A stretch of DNA of 32,862 nt from an uncultured Acetatifactor sp. (GCA_910577185.1 CAJTLR010000044.1:1-32862), one strand, 5' to 3'. Counted from the first letter of the stretch, positions 15,484 through 24,435 are shown. Numbers and translations are program-made. The notes: generated by a model from the sequence alone, not told the origin.

Positions 15484-17322
15484 TTACAGCATGGGCAGTT
15501 CCGTCATACGGATATTGGTGCAGCCATAGGGAATCATTTTGATTTCCGCTTTCTCCCCCAGGGGCCTGCGGTCTTTGGGACTTGCCTCGCACACTCCCCA
15601 GCGGCTGATATTCCAGGGAATTTCTTTCGCCTTTGCCATAATGTGAACCGGCGGTACTGCCGGGTCGAAGGGAAACTCTCCCATCTGGTTTTTATGGAAT
15701 GTGACATTTGTGTCACAAAAAGCGTAATTCCACTTGCTCATGGGAAAAATCTCATAGTCACAGTAAGGGAACTTCCGTTCCACACCGTCCCTGCAGTACT
15801 CCATGGGAACCCATTTTTCGTCTATGGCCACACTGTACAGCAGCGGTCCCCTCCAGAGCGCCACCAGGTCATTGGGGCGTTTCCGGAATTCTGCCTCAAA
15901 TTCCATGCTCAGGGAGATCTCTGCCGCCTCTCTCCATTCCCGCTTTATGGTATGGAATGTCCCCGGTGTCACAGGGGCGCCTTCCATCTCTGCCGACTTT
16001 GCACATCCCGGCACCCGCACCTCCAGTTCAAATGTCACCGGCTTCTCCGGGCGGACAATGATGACAGCCCGGGAATCAAAAGGGTAATCCGTAACCGTCT
16101 CCACTTCCACTTCCGTACCTTCCACGGATATCCGGGCCCTGGCCGGAGTGATCAGTGTGACCGCAATGCCGTTTTCGGATTTCATAAAGGCAGACAGTGC
16201 AAATTTGGGCCATGCCTGATTAAAGTTGGCAGTACAGCATCCGAAATTGGGTTCCAGCCCGAACTGGTTGGATTCCCCTCCGTTGGTGAGATAATGCGCC
16301 TCCTCCTTGGGAATATTGCGGCATTGGGGCTGATTGGTCATCTGGTCATACTGGTGTGTCCACATATCCGGACTCACCGTGGCCGGAAAAGCATTGTACG
16401 CCAGCCGTTCCAGATAGTCTCCCCACACCGGATTTCCGCTCACTGCCAGCAGATGCTCGTAAGAATACATTGCCTCTGCCACACCGCAGCATTCACTGCC
16501 CTGTATGGGAGAATCTCCCGCCAGACATTCGTCCCCCGTAAAATGTCCCACCGCCATGCCATGTCTCGAAAGCAGCACTCCCAGCATGAGATTTGCCAGT
16601 TCTTCCGGATCCTGGCCGCTGATGCGGGAATACAGCGCTTCCGCCTTCAGGGCCATGGCCGTATTGACCACATGTTCGGTATAACTCCACTTTCCCTTTT
16701 CTATTTTGTCCATGGGAAATGTCTGGTATAATTTTCTGTAATCCGTTCCTTCCACATAGAGCAGGTTCGCCAGATCCAGCAGCCATTTCTCCGGCCGGCG
16801 TTCGTACAGCCAGTAAATGGGAACCAGCGCTTCATACCATCTGGTGGCCGACCAGTTGAAAAGCGTGTTCCGGTTGATATGTTCCCGGAAATTGCGGAAC
16901 GCCCTGTAGAGCACCTGCTCTATTCTCCCGTCCCCGCTGCACTGATAATATCCCACCAGCACCTTTCCGATCAGAAACAGCGCCCACATGTCATACTGCT
17001 TCCGCTCGCTGTCCCCGCAGGGACAGATCCACCCATCCGGCTGCTGCCGTTCGATAATGGCGTCAATATATTTCACGGCCCTGGCCTTCATATCCGCATC
17101 ATCCAGAAGCCATGCCAGGGGGATGAATCCGTCCAGCCAGTACGGCACCCGCTCCCAGCCTTCCCTGTCGCCGCCGATCCATCGGCTGTCCCGCACATCC
17201 GGCCATATTTTGTCCAGGTTTCCCGACAGGCCCATGGCCTGGACTTCCAGCTGCCGCTTCAGCCAGCCGGCAGGCCTGATTTCATTCGTTGTAAGCATTT
17301 CAAGTTTGTTTTTCTTAAGCAT
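15484..17322 (-). CDS. GH127 (DUF1680) beta-L-arabinofuranosidase-like protein
   Basis: 612 residues from MLKKNKLEMLTTNEIRPAGW, preceded by AAAGGATGG; longer in-frame starts overlap the upstream gene and are less likely. The fold is an (alpha/alpha)6 barrel followed by beta domains. Characterised GH127 enzymes hold a zinc thiolate site with a nucleophilic Cys. Here the matching residues appear to be Glu265 (GDECLAG), Glu277 and Cys279 (GSECCG), and the Cys362-Cys363 pair (NFGCCTANFNQAWPK). The expected reaction is release of beta-L-arabinofuranose from oligoarabinosides, as on plant hydroxyproline-rich glycoproteins; other linkages are known in related families. No signal peptide, so cytoplasmic. 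It starts 28 bases after the beta-helix gene stops. Confidence 0.88.
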   Translation of the reverse strand: MLKKNKLEMLTTNEIRPAGWLKRQLEVQAMGLSGNLDKIWPDVRDSRWIGGDREGWERVPYWLDGFIPLAWLLDDADMKARAVKYIDAIIERQQPDGWICPCGDSERKQYDMWALFLIGKVLVGYYQCSGDGRIEQVLYRAFRNFREHINRNTLFNWSATRWYEALVPIYWLYERRPEKWLLDLANLLYVEGTDYRKLYQTFPMDKIEKGKWSYTEHVVNTAMALKAEALYSRISGQDPEELANLMLGVLLSRHGMAVGHFTGDECLAGDSPIQGSECCGVAEAMYSYEHLLAVSGNPVWGDYLERLAYNAFPATVSPDMWTHQYDQMTNQPQCRNIPKEEAHYLTNGGESNQFGLEPNFGCCTANFNQAWPKFALSAFMKSENGIAVTLITPARARISVEGTEVEVETVTDYPFDSRAVIIVRPEKPVTFELEVRVPGCAKSAEMEGAPVTPGTFHTIKREWREAAEISLSMEFEAEFRKRPNDLVALWRGPLLYSVAIDEKWVPMEYCRDGVERKFPYCDYEIFPMSKWNYAFCDTNVTFHKNQMGEFPFDPAVPPVHIMAKAKEIPWNISRWGVCEASPKDRRPLGEKAEIKMIPYGCTNIRMTELPML

Positions 17323-17350
17323 GTCCGACCATCCTTTTTTCTTTTCCAGT

Positions 17351-20308
17351 CTAAATTGTGAAGGTCTGGTAGCGGTATTCACATCCCGCAAACCCTGCCC
17401 TGGGTCCCACGCCTTCCCCTTCATGGGAATAGTCAAGCACGCCGTGGTCTGTCACCACCCGCAGCCATAAGGTACCGAAGGTATCTGTCTCGTCTTTCCA
17501 GGTTCCCGCCGTCCCCACGCCGCTGTATTCCGGATAACCGGCATATGTGGCACAGAACCGGTAATATTCCCCTTCCGTGCGGGAGGGCGCCAGCTGTTTC
17601 TGGGTAAATACCACCGCATAAGTTCCGGCGGGAAGCGGTTCTGTCTCGCAGGGAATGGTACAAATCTTTCCGGAGACAATGGTTTCCCCGGGAACCATCC
17701 TGGAAATTACCGGTTTTCCTACAGGGAGCCTGTTTTCCGTGCGGTATATCTCAACCACCAGGTCACTCAGCGAGTGACTGCCGTCGCTTTCAATGAATAT
17801 CTTACACTGTACAGCCGTCAGGGAAGCGGCTTCTATCCCCTGCTCCTTTTTGCCGTACGCAGTGAGACGATATATCCCGGGGCATTTCTCCCCCGGAAGA
17901 ATTCTGATTCCGGCGGTTCTGACAGTTTTGAAGGAAAACACATTCCACAGGGACTTCAGTTCCCCGCCGCAGATGTCCTGCCAGGTATCCCCCTCTCTGT
18001 ATTGTATCCGCGCCTGCCAGGAGTCCGTCTCTTCTTCCGGCATGATTCCCGCCCCCATCCCGGAAACTTCCCGGGGCTGTTCCCATTCCAGGCCCACCCA
18101 GGCTCCCGCTTCCGGGGAATGCCAGTATCTGGTTGCACCGTACACATATGTGTTGGAAGGGTTCAGAATCTCTTCCGGGTCCTTACCTTCCAGCCGGCTG
18201 GCCGTCAGTCTGGGACTGGCAAGCAGACTCTGGCAGGGATTGTCCCCTATATTCTCCCCGGAAGGCTTCGCGCTGTCCCTGTACAGAACAAGCCTGTTGA
18301 TCTCAATATCAGCCCTCCCGGAGTTTTTGTGAAGAATGGAAATCCGGATCTCCCTGATCAGTTCCGGACTGCCGGTCTTTTCCACCTTATAAAGTCCATC
18401 GGAGCGATCCAGAGGGAAGGAATAAAAACGATGTCCGCATTTCTCCCATGTTTTATCCGCAAAGATACCATCCGATGTCATCATTTCAGGAACCACTGTA
18501 ATGTAATTTTCCTCATCCTGTACCAGAGTCAGCACCGGGGATTTCACAGTTCTGTTCCAGTCCGTATCCGCACTTGCGGCAAGTTTCAGAAAGAATCCCA
18601 GTCTGTTGGAATCCCCGGGTTCTGTGCCGTCAATCTGGAGTCGCAGCTGCCTGCTGGTTCCCTTCCGGGAATATGCCCTCACTCTGTCACGGTCCGCTTC
18701 CAGATTGACCGCCCCTTCCCCATCTCCTGTGATCCCCGCATTTTGAATGGACAGCTCCCGGCCTTCAGGACAGACATATACCACCGTTCCATCCATGGCA
18801 GATCTGCAGGAATTGGATGCCGTCACTCCCAGATAATAACTTCCCGGCATCCGGTAGGTTTTTACCGGGCATGACTTTGTGGAAACCGTTCCGTCGCCGA
18901 AGGTCCAGCTCAGCTCATACTCCCCTGCCTCTGTCTCCACCCGGGCTTTGCATTCCAGCGGCTCCCCCACTCTCACAAAGCCCTGGGGAAAAGTGCCGGA
19001 CACATGTATGGGACAATTTCCTTCCTCCATCGTCCTCACGTCAAACACCGTGCCGTCGTCATAGACTGCCTCTCCCTCATTGTCCCGGATCTCATTGCCC
19101 GAGAGATGGAAGTTTCCGGCATTTTTCATATAGATGCCATGTCCCTTATACTGCCCCCTGCTGCGGTTGCGGCTGATCTCATTGTCCTCCAGAATCCAGT
19201 GGAATACCGGATCGGATGCCTTGTTCCGCACCGCAATTCCCGGACCACAATTGTCACAGATCTTATTTCCCACAACCCGGAAATGATTTCCCGATGCGGC
19301 AACCGCGATTCCGCAATTGCCGAAGAATTCCGGCGCATTGGCAAACCTGATTCCGTTCCTGCAGGCCTCATTCTCATAAAGTACCGTAAAATCCGACCCT
19401 CCCAGCCAGAAACCATAGCTGGAATCATTGGCCTTGTTTCTGATATATGTATTGTGGTTGGACCATGCTTCTATGGCATTGTTGTTGGCATAGGAACAGT
19501 CATTGTTTACAAATATATTATGGCAGGACTGCCACCCGTTCAGAACCCGGATAAAGATCCCGTCCCCGCCGTGGGTAATGTCATTGTTGGTGACTCTGTT
19601 ATAATCACAGCCGGAATCCATCAGCAGCCCCGCGGAATCCCTTGCATGTACCTCACCCGGCCGGATCCGCAGACCCCAGCTCAGATTATTCCCGTCAATC
19701 AGATTGTGCGAGGCATTCCACATTTTCACGCACATATTGGACGCAAAGGAAAAATCATTCTGTTCGACTATATTTCCGTCGGATTCCCTCAGGTAGATGC
19801 CGTTCCACACCTGATTGGCCCGGTTGCGCCTGACCACACAGTTCCGGGAACGGTACAGCAGAATTCCGCCGCCGGGGCCGTGCTCGTCCCATCCGCATTC
19901 CGGGTCATGAAAATTGCCGGACAGGACACAGTCCTCAACGGTCACATTTTCACAGTCCATCACCACAATGCCCACCCGGAATCCCCTGGCCGTGAGACCG
20001 CGGACGGTGACATTTTTAAGTCCCCTCAGCAGCAGGGCCACGCCGCAGTAGCCGAGTTTTTCCACCCGCGCCTTTTCCGTCGCATCCCCGGATTCCACTT
20101 CATACAGTTCCTTCAGCAGCAGGGCGCTGGGCACCGCTTTCATTTCCCCGCCCCGGCATCCGCCCTCCAGCACAACTCCCGTGAAGTCAAGTTTTATGTT
20201 ATCCGCACCCGCCGTAAGGCCATCGCTTCCGTAAAATTCATAAATTCCCGGCTGAAATTCGGTGCTTTTTAAAATTATTTCACTTCCGTTTATTCTGGAA
20301 CACTCCAT
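17351..20308 (-). CDS. Right-handed parallel beta-helix protein with PKD-like and C-terminal beta domains
   Basis: 985 residues from MECSRINGSEIILKSTEF, with GGAGGAG five bases upstream. Residues about 90-430 are repeated beta-helix coils rich in Asn (NCVVRRNRANQVWNGIYLRE, NRVTNNDITHGGDGIFIR, NTYIRNKANDSSYGFWLGG), of the NosD/pectate-lyase-like type. Around 460-545 is a PKD-type domain (YELSWTFGDGTVSTKS, YRMPGSYYLGVTASNS). The rest looks like two or three beta-sandwich modules, one resembling a discoidin fold (AGIRILPGEKCPGIYRLTAYG). There is no signal peptide or anchor, unusual for this architecture. First gene of the putative operon, next to GH127. It may be an unrecognised glycoside hydrolase, lyase or epimerase acting on the imported glycan; I cannot identify catalytic residues. 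Confidence 0.8.
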   Translation of the reverse strand: MECSRINGSEIILKSTEFQPGIYEFYGSDGLTAGADNIKLDFTGVVLEGGCRGGEMKAVPSALLLKELYEVESGDATEKARVEKLGYCGVALLLRGLKNVTVRGLTARGFRVGIVVMDCENVTVEDCVLSGNFHDPECGWDEHGPGGGILLYRSRNCVVRRNRANQVWNGIYLRESDGNIVEQNDFSFASNMCVKMWNASHNLIDGNNLSWGLRIRPGEVHARDSAGLLMDSGCDYNRVTNNDITHGGDGIFIRVLNGWQSCHNIFVNNDCSYANNNAIEAWSNHNTYIRNKANDSSYGFWLGGSDFTVLYENEACRNGIRFANAPEFFGNCGIAVAASGNHFRVVGNKICDNCGPGIAVRNKASDPVFHWILEDNEISRNRSRGQYKGHGIYMKNAGNFHLSGNEIRDNEGEAVYDDGTVFDVRTMEEGNCPIHVSGTFPQGFVRVGEPLECKARVETEAGEYELSWTFGDGTVSTKSCPVKTYRMPGSYYLGVTASNSCRSAMDGTVVYVCPEGRELSIQNAGITGDGEGAVNLEADRDRVRAYSRKGTSRQLRLQIDGTEPGDSNRLGFFLKLAASADTDWNRTVKSPVLTLVQDEENYITVVPEMMTSDGIFADKTWEKCGHRFYSFPLDRSDGLYKVEKTGSPELIREIRISILHKNSGRADIEINRLVLYRDSAKPSGENIGDNPCQSLLASPRLTASRLEGKDPEEILNPSNTYVYGATRYWHSPEAGAWVGLEWEQPREVSGMGAGIMPEEETDSWQARIQYREGDTWQDICGGELKSLWNVFSFKTVRTAGIRILPGEKCPGIYRLTAYGKKEQGIEAASLTAVQCKIFIESDGSHSLSDLVVEIYRTENRLPVGKPVISRMVPGETIVSGKICTIPCETEPLPAGTYAVVFTQKQLAPSRTEGEYYRFCATYAGYPEYSGVGTAGTWKDETDTFGTLWLRVVTDHGVLDYSHEGEGVGPRAGFAGCEYRYQTFTI

Positions 20309-20382
20309 CTCATCTCCTCCAAAATCCGGCATCTTCCGTGCCCCGTCTGTCCGGTAAGTTTGTTACCGTGTTTACAATTAAC

Positions 20383-20443
20383 ATTATAAGCAAATAAAAA
20401 TGCAAAAAAAATGGGCTTTTTGTGACGTTGGGAGTCAAAAAAT
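20383..20443 (-). promoter_or_regulatory. Candidate promoter and AraC-type operator of the glycan operon
   Basis: A TATAAT box lies on the minus strand at 20383-20388, with no good -35 hexamer at 17 bases (T-rich only), as expected for an activator-dependent promoter. About 40 bases upstream is an inverted repeat, GTCA and TGAC around five or so A/T bases, and a further TGAC half-site. AAAAAATGACCTTTT here resembles AAAAGTGACTTTTT upstream of the AraC gene. Binding is inferred. Confidence 0.5.
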
Positions 20444-20508
20444 GACCTTTTGTATGTTCTGCATAAATTATCCCCGTATCTTTTTCCATTTTATAACATT
20501 TTAATCAT

Positions 20509-20543
20509 AAAAAAAGTGAACATCCCATTTCGGTTTGTTCACT
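20509..20543 (-). terminator. Intrinsic terminator of the AraC-family gene
   Basis: On the minus strand AGTGAACA pairs with TGTTCACT (8 bp, 20536-20543 with 20515-20522), followed by seven T (20509-20515). It lies 20 bases past the regulator stop codon and separates the regulator from the glycan operon. Confidence 0.85.
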
Positions 20544-20562
20544 CTGTTGACTGTAGCTTGTC

Positions 20563-21453
20563 TTAATGACTATTATAATGTGTTTTTTGAAAAGTCCTGC
20601 GATATTCGTTTGGGGAAATTCCCTCCTGTTTTTTAAAATTTTTAAAGAAAGATTTACTGTCACTCATGCCTACCTGCTCGGCAATTTCTTTGATCTTCAG
20701 GCTTGTGGTCGTCAGCAGGTACTTTGCCCTTTCTATCTGCCGGCTGATGATATACTGTTTCGGCGTCACCCCCGTGGCTTTCCGGAACATGCGGATGAAA
20801 TACTGTGTATTATAGCCGAAATGTTTCGCAATCTCAAATACCTGGGGACTTTTATAGCAGGTGGCACGGATGTATTCGTAAATTTTTTCCATGTCCCCCT
20901 CTTCTTCGTGGTATATGGAAAGCTTCTCCATGGTTTCCTTCTTCGTCACCTGGGTCAGCTCGTAAAGCACAAGCTCCATCATAAGATTGCAGGGCCTGGC
21001 AGTCTCCTCCGTTTCCTTAAACACCGACTGGTAATGGAGAAGATGATTGATCATCACAATCAGCCTGGCAGTCTCCTCCTGCCTGCTGAACTCATTCAGT
21101 ATGATCCCCGGAAGGGCACCGCTTTGGTTCTTTTTAAAATAGGTACGGAAGCCCTGTTCTCCTTCTATGATTTCCTCCTTCTCCTGCAGTTTAAAGTGCA
21201 GCCAGTAAAATGAAACCTCCCATGCCTCCTCTGTTCCATAATGTTCTTCTTCGGGAAAAAGGATAAAACAGTCTCCCTTCCTGAATTCCCTTTTTACACC
21301 TTTTATCGTAAGCCAGAATCTACCTTTTACCACAACCACCAATTCATAATCGGAAAGCGTCATTCTGGGGTGTATCCAGGCTCCCTTGGACACAAAGTGC
21401 CCGCCGGAAATATAGGTGATCTCAGCGTCTTCCTGCCTGATAATATAACGCAT
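20563..21453 (-). CDS. AraC-family transcriptional regulator
   Basis: 296 residues. The N-terminal part (about 1-150) is a cupin-like sensing domain: LVVVVKGRFWLTIKGVKREFRKGDCFILFPEEEHYG. The C-terminal part (about 187-290) has the two HTH units of AraC proteins: SPQVFEIAKHFGYNTQYFIRMF and LKIKEIAEQVGMSDSKSFFKNF, with GVTPKQYIISRQIERAK between and GISPNEYRR at the end. It probably binds an imported sugar product and activates the operon starting at 20308 (inference from adjacency and shared TGAC sites). AGGAG precedes the start. A candidate TATAAT box lies at 21510-21515, and an 8-1-8 palindrome at 21570-21586 lies upstream of it, suggesting autoregulation. Confidence 0.92.
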   Translation of the reverse strand: MRYIIRQEDAEITYISGGHFVSKGAWIHPRMTLSDYELVVVVKGRFWLTIKGVKREFRKGDCFILFPEEEHYGTEEAWEVSFYWLHFKLQEKEEIIEGEQGFRTYFKKNQSGALPGIILNEFSRQEETARLIVMINHLLHYQSVFKETEETARPCNLMMELVLYELTQVTKKETMEKLSIYHEEEGDMEKIYEYIRATCYKSPQVFEIAKHFGYNTQYFIRMFRKATGVTPKQYIISRQIERAKYLLTTTSLKIKEIAEQVGMSDSKSFFKNFKKQEGISPNEYRRTFQKTHYNSH

Positions 21454-21509
21454 AGATGTTAGCTCCTAATACAACCAATATGAATACTCCAACTCCATGA
21501 TATCCATTT

Positions 21510-21586
21510 ATTATACGGGATATACCTGTATATTAAAATGTACCAAAATGAACTTCAGGTTGCCAAAAGTGACTTTTTAAAAGTCA
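21510..21586 (-). promoter_or_regulatory. AraC gene promoter with palindromic and directly repeated upstream sites
   Basis: TATAAT on the minus strand at 21510-21515, 57 bases before the start codon; the -35 region is weak. Upstream is TGACTTTTTAAAAGTCA (21570-21586, perfect 8-bp arms around one base). On the plus strand CCAAAATGAACTT (21543) and CCAAAAGTGACTT (21563) repeat at a 20-21 bp offset, about two helical turns, typical of AraC-type half-sites. Confidence 0.5.
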
Positions 21587-21639
21587 TATTCGCCTATTTT
21601 GTGCCATTATCAGAAAAATGAAGGATGCGGGCTGTGCAC

Positions 21640-21665
21640 AAAAACAGGGACGCAACGCGTCCCTG
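21640..21665 (-). terminator. Intrinsic terminator of the YitT-family gene
   Basis: Perfect 9-bp stem CAGGGACGC (21645-21653) with GCGTCCCTG (21657-21665) and a 3-base loop, followed on the minus strand by five T. It lies about 20 bases past the YitT-family stop and ends the rlmD/yitT transcription unit. Confidence 0.9.
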
Positions 21666-21684
21666 CCTGCATCATGTTCCCCTA

Positions 21685-22542
21685 TTATTTTGTGCCGCCG
21701 GATCTGTTCTTTGGTATATACCTCATGTCACTCACATTGTAGACAGTGATGAATGCGGCCGGATCTTCCCGGATGATATACTGCATCAATTTCTGGTATT
21801 CGTTTTTGTCAACAATCGTGATGATTTCATTTCGGACCGTACCCTCATAAGCCCCTTTCGCCTGGTAAATGGTGGCCCCGCTTTTTAACGTATGTATAAT
21901 CCAGTCACAGATCTGCTCTTCCTTGTCTTTTGAGATAACGCAGACCCTTCTTTTCATTTTCTGCCCGAAAATAAAATGATCCAGCACCATACCGTTCAGA
22001 TAAGTTCCAAGAACACTCAGAACCACTGTCTTCTTGTCGTATACAAACGCCGAACTCAGCGCGATCAGCATACCGCTCATGCTCATTGCCCTGCCCAGAT
22101 CCATATGCAGATACTTGTTCAGTATCTTGGCCACAATATCCAGTCCGCCTGAAGATGCATTCATGTTAAACAAAATACTCAGGCCAAGGCTTACCACAAA
22201 GATATAACAGGCCACGTCAAGAGCCGCATCCCCGGTCAGAGATTTGTTGTCCGGAAAAAAGAACTCAAAAAGTCCCAGAAACACAGGCAGCAGAAGGGAA
22301 GTATATATTGTTTTGAACCCAAATTCATGCCCGCACAGCAAAAAACCCGCTATCAGTAAAACGACGTTCAACAGCATTGTGATTCCGGATATGGACAAGG
22401 GCACAAAATTCGATAACACGATTGCCAGCCCGGACACGGAGCTGACCGCGGCATGGCTGGGAATCAAAAAGAAAAAAACCGCGGCGGCAGTGATCAGCGT
22501 CGCGCCTGTCATAACAGACAATTCCCGAATTCTTCTCACCAT
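21685..22542 (-). CDS. YitT family membrane protein (with C-terminal DUF2179 domain)
   Basis: 285 residues. Five or six hydrophobic helices (LITAAAVFFFLIPS, ISGITMLLNVVLLIAGFLLCG, TIYTSLLLPVFLGLFEFFF, ACYIFVVSLGLSILFNMN). NASSGGLDIVAKILNKY is the family signature after the fourth helix. The C-terminal about 85 residues form the soluble DUF2179 domain (RRVCVISKDKEEQICDWIIH, GTVRNEIITIVDKNEYQKLM). Members are common in Firmicutes and mostly uncharacterised; a transport role is often supposed. It begins 39 bases after rlmD stops, so it is probably the last gene of that operon. Confidence 0.9.
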   Translation of the reverse strand: MVRRIRELSVMTGATLITAAAVFFFLIPSHAAVSSVSGLAIVLSNFVPLSISGITMLLNVVLLIAGFLLCGHEFGFKTIYTSLLLPVFLGLFEFFFPDNKSLTGDAALDVACYIFVVSLGLSILFNMNASSGGLDIVAKILNKYLHMDLGRAMSMSGMLIALSSAFVYDKKTVVLSVLGTYLNGMVLDHFIFGQKMKRRVCVISKDKEEQICDWIIHTLKSGATIYQAKGAYEGTVRNEIITIVDKNEYQKLMQYIIREDPAAFITVYNVSDMRYIPKNRSGGTK

Positions 22543-22581
22543 AATAACCTCTCCCGTCTTTCATTGTTCCGTGGATTTCAT

Positions 22582-24033
22582 TCACAGTCTTGAAAGCAGT
22601 ACTACCGTCTCCACATTCGCCGTCCAGGGGAACTGGTCCACGGCCACGGCCTTTTCAACCATATATCCCTTCTCCAGAAACACCTCCAGATCCCGCGCCA
22701 GGCTGGTGGGCTTGCAGGATATGTAGATAATCCTGTCCACCTGGTAGGAAATGATTTTGGGCAGGGCTTTGGTATGGATGCCGTCCCGGGGCGGATCCAG
22801 TATAATCAGATCAGGCTTCTCCTCTATGGTGTCCAGCACCTTCAGCACATCACCGGCAAGAAACCGGCAATTGTCAAGGCCGTTTTCCTCCGCGTTGCGC
22901 ACCGCTGCCCTGACCGCCTCCTCCACAATCTCCACACCGATGACTTTTCCTGCGGCCGGTGACATGATCTGGGCTATCGTGCCCGTGCCACTGTACAAGT
23001 CATAAACCACCTGGTCTTTGGAGGTATCTCCGATATATTCCCTTACTGTCCGGTACAGTATTTCCGCGCCGTAAGTATTTGTCTGAAAAAACGAAAAAAC
23101 AGATATTTTAAACCGTAAACCCATGATTTCTTCATAAAAACAGTCCTGCCCATAGAGCACTTCGGTGTGGTCGCTCTGCACCACATCTGCCTGGGAGTCA
23201 TTGATGATATGAAGGATTCCCGCAAAACGCCCCTTCAGCTTTCCTTCCCTTTCCAGATTCAGCAGACATTCCCGGAACCCTTCCACCAGCCTGTCTGGCG
23301 CCTGTCCGTCCTGTTCCGCTTCCCTTACGCCCTCTGGTGCCTGCATTTCCCGGGGATTCTGGGATGTAGTCACCAGGGCCGCCAGAATCTCACCGGTGCG
23401 GGAAGCCTTCCGCACCACCAGATGACGCAGATACCCCTCATGACTCTGTTTATGGAAATAAGGAATCCTGCCGTATCCCGGAACAGACCCGAAATAATCC
23501 AGCACAGTGGCCAGAATCAGCCGGTAGTCTTCATCTACAATGCAGCAGTCCTTTACCGTCACCACATCATAAAAACTGCCCCGCTTGTGCATACCCAGTG
23601 CAAGGGGGCCGTCCTTTCTCTCGTCTCCGAATGAAAATTCCATTTTATTCCGATATCCGTAAATCTCCGGACTTCCCTGAATGCCTTCCCACTTCCAGGG
23701 TTCCTTCTGACCGGCCAGACTGTGTTCCAGCAGACGCCGGACCTGCTCTTCCTTGATTTTCAGCTGCTCCTCATACGGAAGGGACAGATAAGTACATCCT
23801 CCGCACAAACCAAAATGGGAACACGGAGGTTCCGTCTCCAGAGGTGATTTTTCAAGCACCTCCAGCAGACGGCCTTCCGCCTTCCCGTTTCTTGCTTTGC
23901 TGACTCTGAGCATAATCTTCTGGCCGGGCAGGCTGTTCTTTACGATAACAGTGCCCTCCCCCGTCTGCGCAATACCTTTGTTGGGGAAGTCCACTCTCTC
24001 CACCGCAGCTTCATACACCTGTCCTTTTTTCAT
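22582..24033 (-). CDS. rlmD: 23S rRNA (uracil-C5)-methyltransferase, RlmD/TrmA superfamily
   Basis: 483 residues from MKKGQVYEAAVERVDF; an in-frame ATG at 24054 would overlap the upstream gene. An N-terminal TRAM domain (1-60) is followed by the iron-sulphur cysteines Cys71, Cys77, Cys80 (CSHFGLCGGC) and one of Cys163/164. The SAM-binding motif is YDLYSGTGTIAQ (344-355), the catalytic loop ILDPPRDG (411-418), the nucleophile Cys440 in YISCKPTSLARDL and the probable base Glu475 (NVETV). It methylates a uridine in 23S rRNA. Gram-positive genomes often carry two or three paralogues (RlmCD-like), so the exact site is uncertain. It starts four bases beyond the stop of the small acidic membrane protein gene. 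Confidence 0.9.
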   Translation of the reverse strand: MKKGQVYEAAVERVDFPNKGIAQTGEGTVIVKNSLPGQKIMLRVSKARNGKAEGRLLEVLEKSPLETEPPCSHFGLCGGCTYLSLPYEEQLKIKEEQVRRLLEHSLAGQKEPWKWEGIQGSPEIYGYRNKMEFSFGDERKDGPLALGMHKRGSFYDVVTVKDCCIVDEDYRLILATVLDYFGSVPGYGRIPYFHKQSHEGYLRHLVVRKASRTGEILAALVTTSQNPREMQAPEGVREAEQDGQAPDRLVEGFRECLLNLEREGKLKGRFAGILHIINDSQADVVQSDHTEVLYGQDCFYEEIMGLRFKISVFSFFQTNTYGAEILYRTVREYIGDTSKDQVVYDLYSGTGTIAQIMSPAAGKVIGVEIVEEAVRAAVRNAEENGLDNCRFLAGDVLKVLDTIEEKPDLIILDPPRDGIHTKALPKIISYQVDRIIYISCKPTSLARDLEVFLEKGYMVEKAVAVDQFPWTANVETVVLLSRL

Positions 24034-24037
24034 CCGA

Positions 24038-24304
24038 TTAGTTGTCTCCCTCATCTACGAAGAAATCGTCTTCCTCATCATCCGCTTCCTCGTCTTCAAA
24101 CTCATCTTCGAATTCATCCTCAAAATCTTCCAGATACCTGGGATTCAGATAACGGTATACCGCATATGCGATGGCTGCCACTGCCGCAACTGCACCGATG
24201 ATGGCAAGTACCCACAAAACCTTATTGCCCTCATTTTCTTCTTCCTTCTTTCCCAGCAGGTCATTCAGTCTCGCAATATCAATCAGATTCTCAAGCTTAT
24301 TCAT
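24038..24304 (-). CDS. Small single-pass membrane protein with acidic tail
   Basis: 88 residues. A short amphipathic N-terminus (MNKLENLIDIARLNDLLGKK), one hydrophobic helix (VLWVLAIIGAVAAVAAIAYAVYRYL, about 29-53), then an almost purely Asp/Glu/Phe tail of about 30 residues. Hydropathy suggests an anchored protein with the acidic tail free; side is not certain. GGAGG lies seven bases before the start. Its stop is four bases before the rlmD start, so the two are tightly coupled. Similar small proteins occur beside housekeeping genes in Lachnospiraceae, but I know no function. Confidence 0.75.
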   Translation of the reverse strand: MNKLENLIDIARLNDLLGKKEEENEGNKVLWVLAIIGAVAAVAAIAYAVYRYLNPRYLEDFEDEFEDEFEDEEADDEEDDFFVDEGDN

Positions 24305-24409
24305 AAGATTCCCTCCATGTTTTTCTGCTTCATTTTGCTGTACTGGGAACAGCCCGGATCCCAGATCTGCCCTGAGGCCATCCGTTCTCTCCCTCTCCAG
24401 AATAAAAAT

Positions 24410-24418
24410 ATTATACCA
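24410..24418 (-). promoter_or_regulatory. Extended -10 promoter for the small membrane protein/rlmD/yitT unit
   Basis: TGGTATAAT on the minus strand (TATAAT at 24410-24415) fits an extended -10 element, 106 bases before the 24304 start. No clear -35 hexamer is seen. Confidence 0.45.
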
Positions 24419-24435
24419 TATTCCCGGAAAAAATA

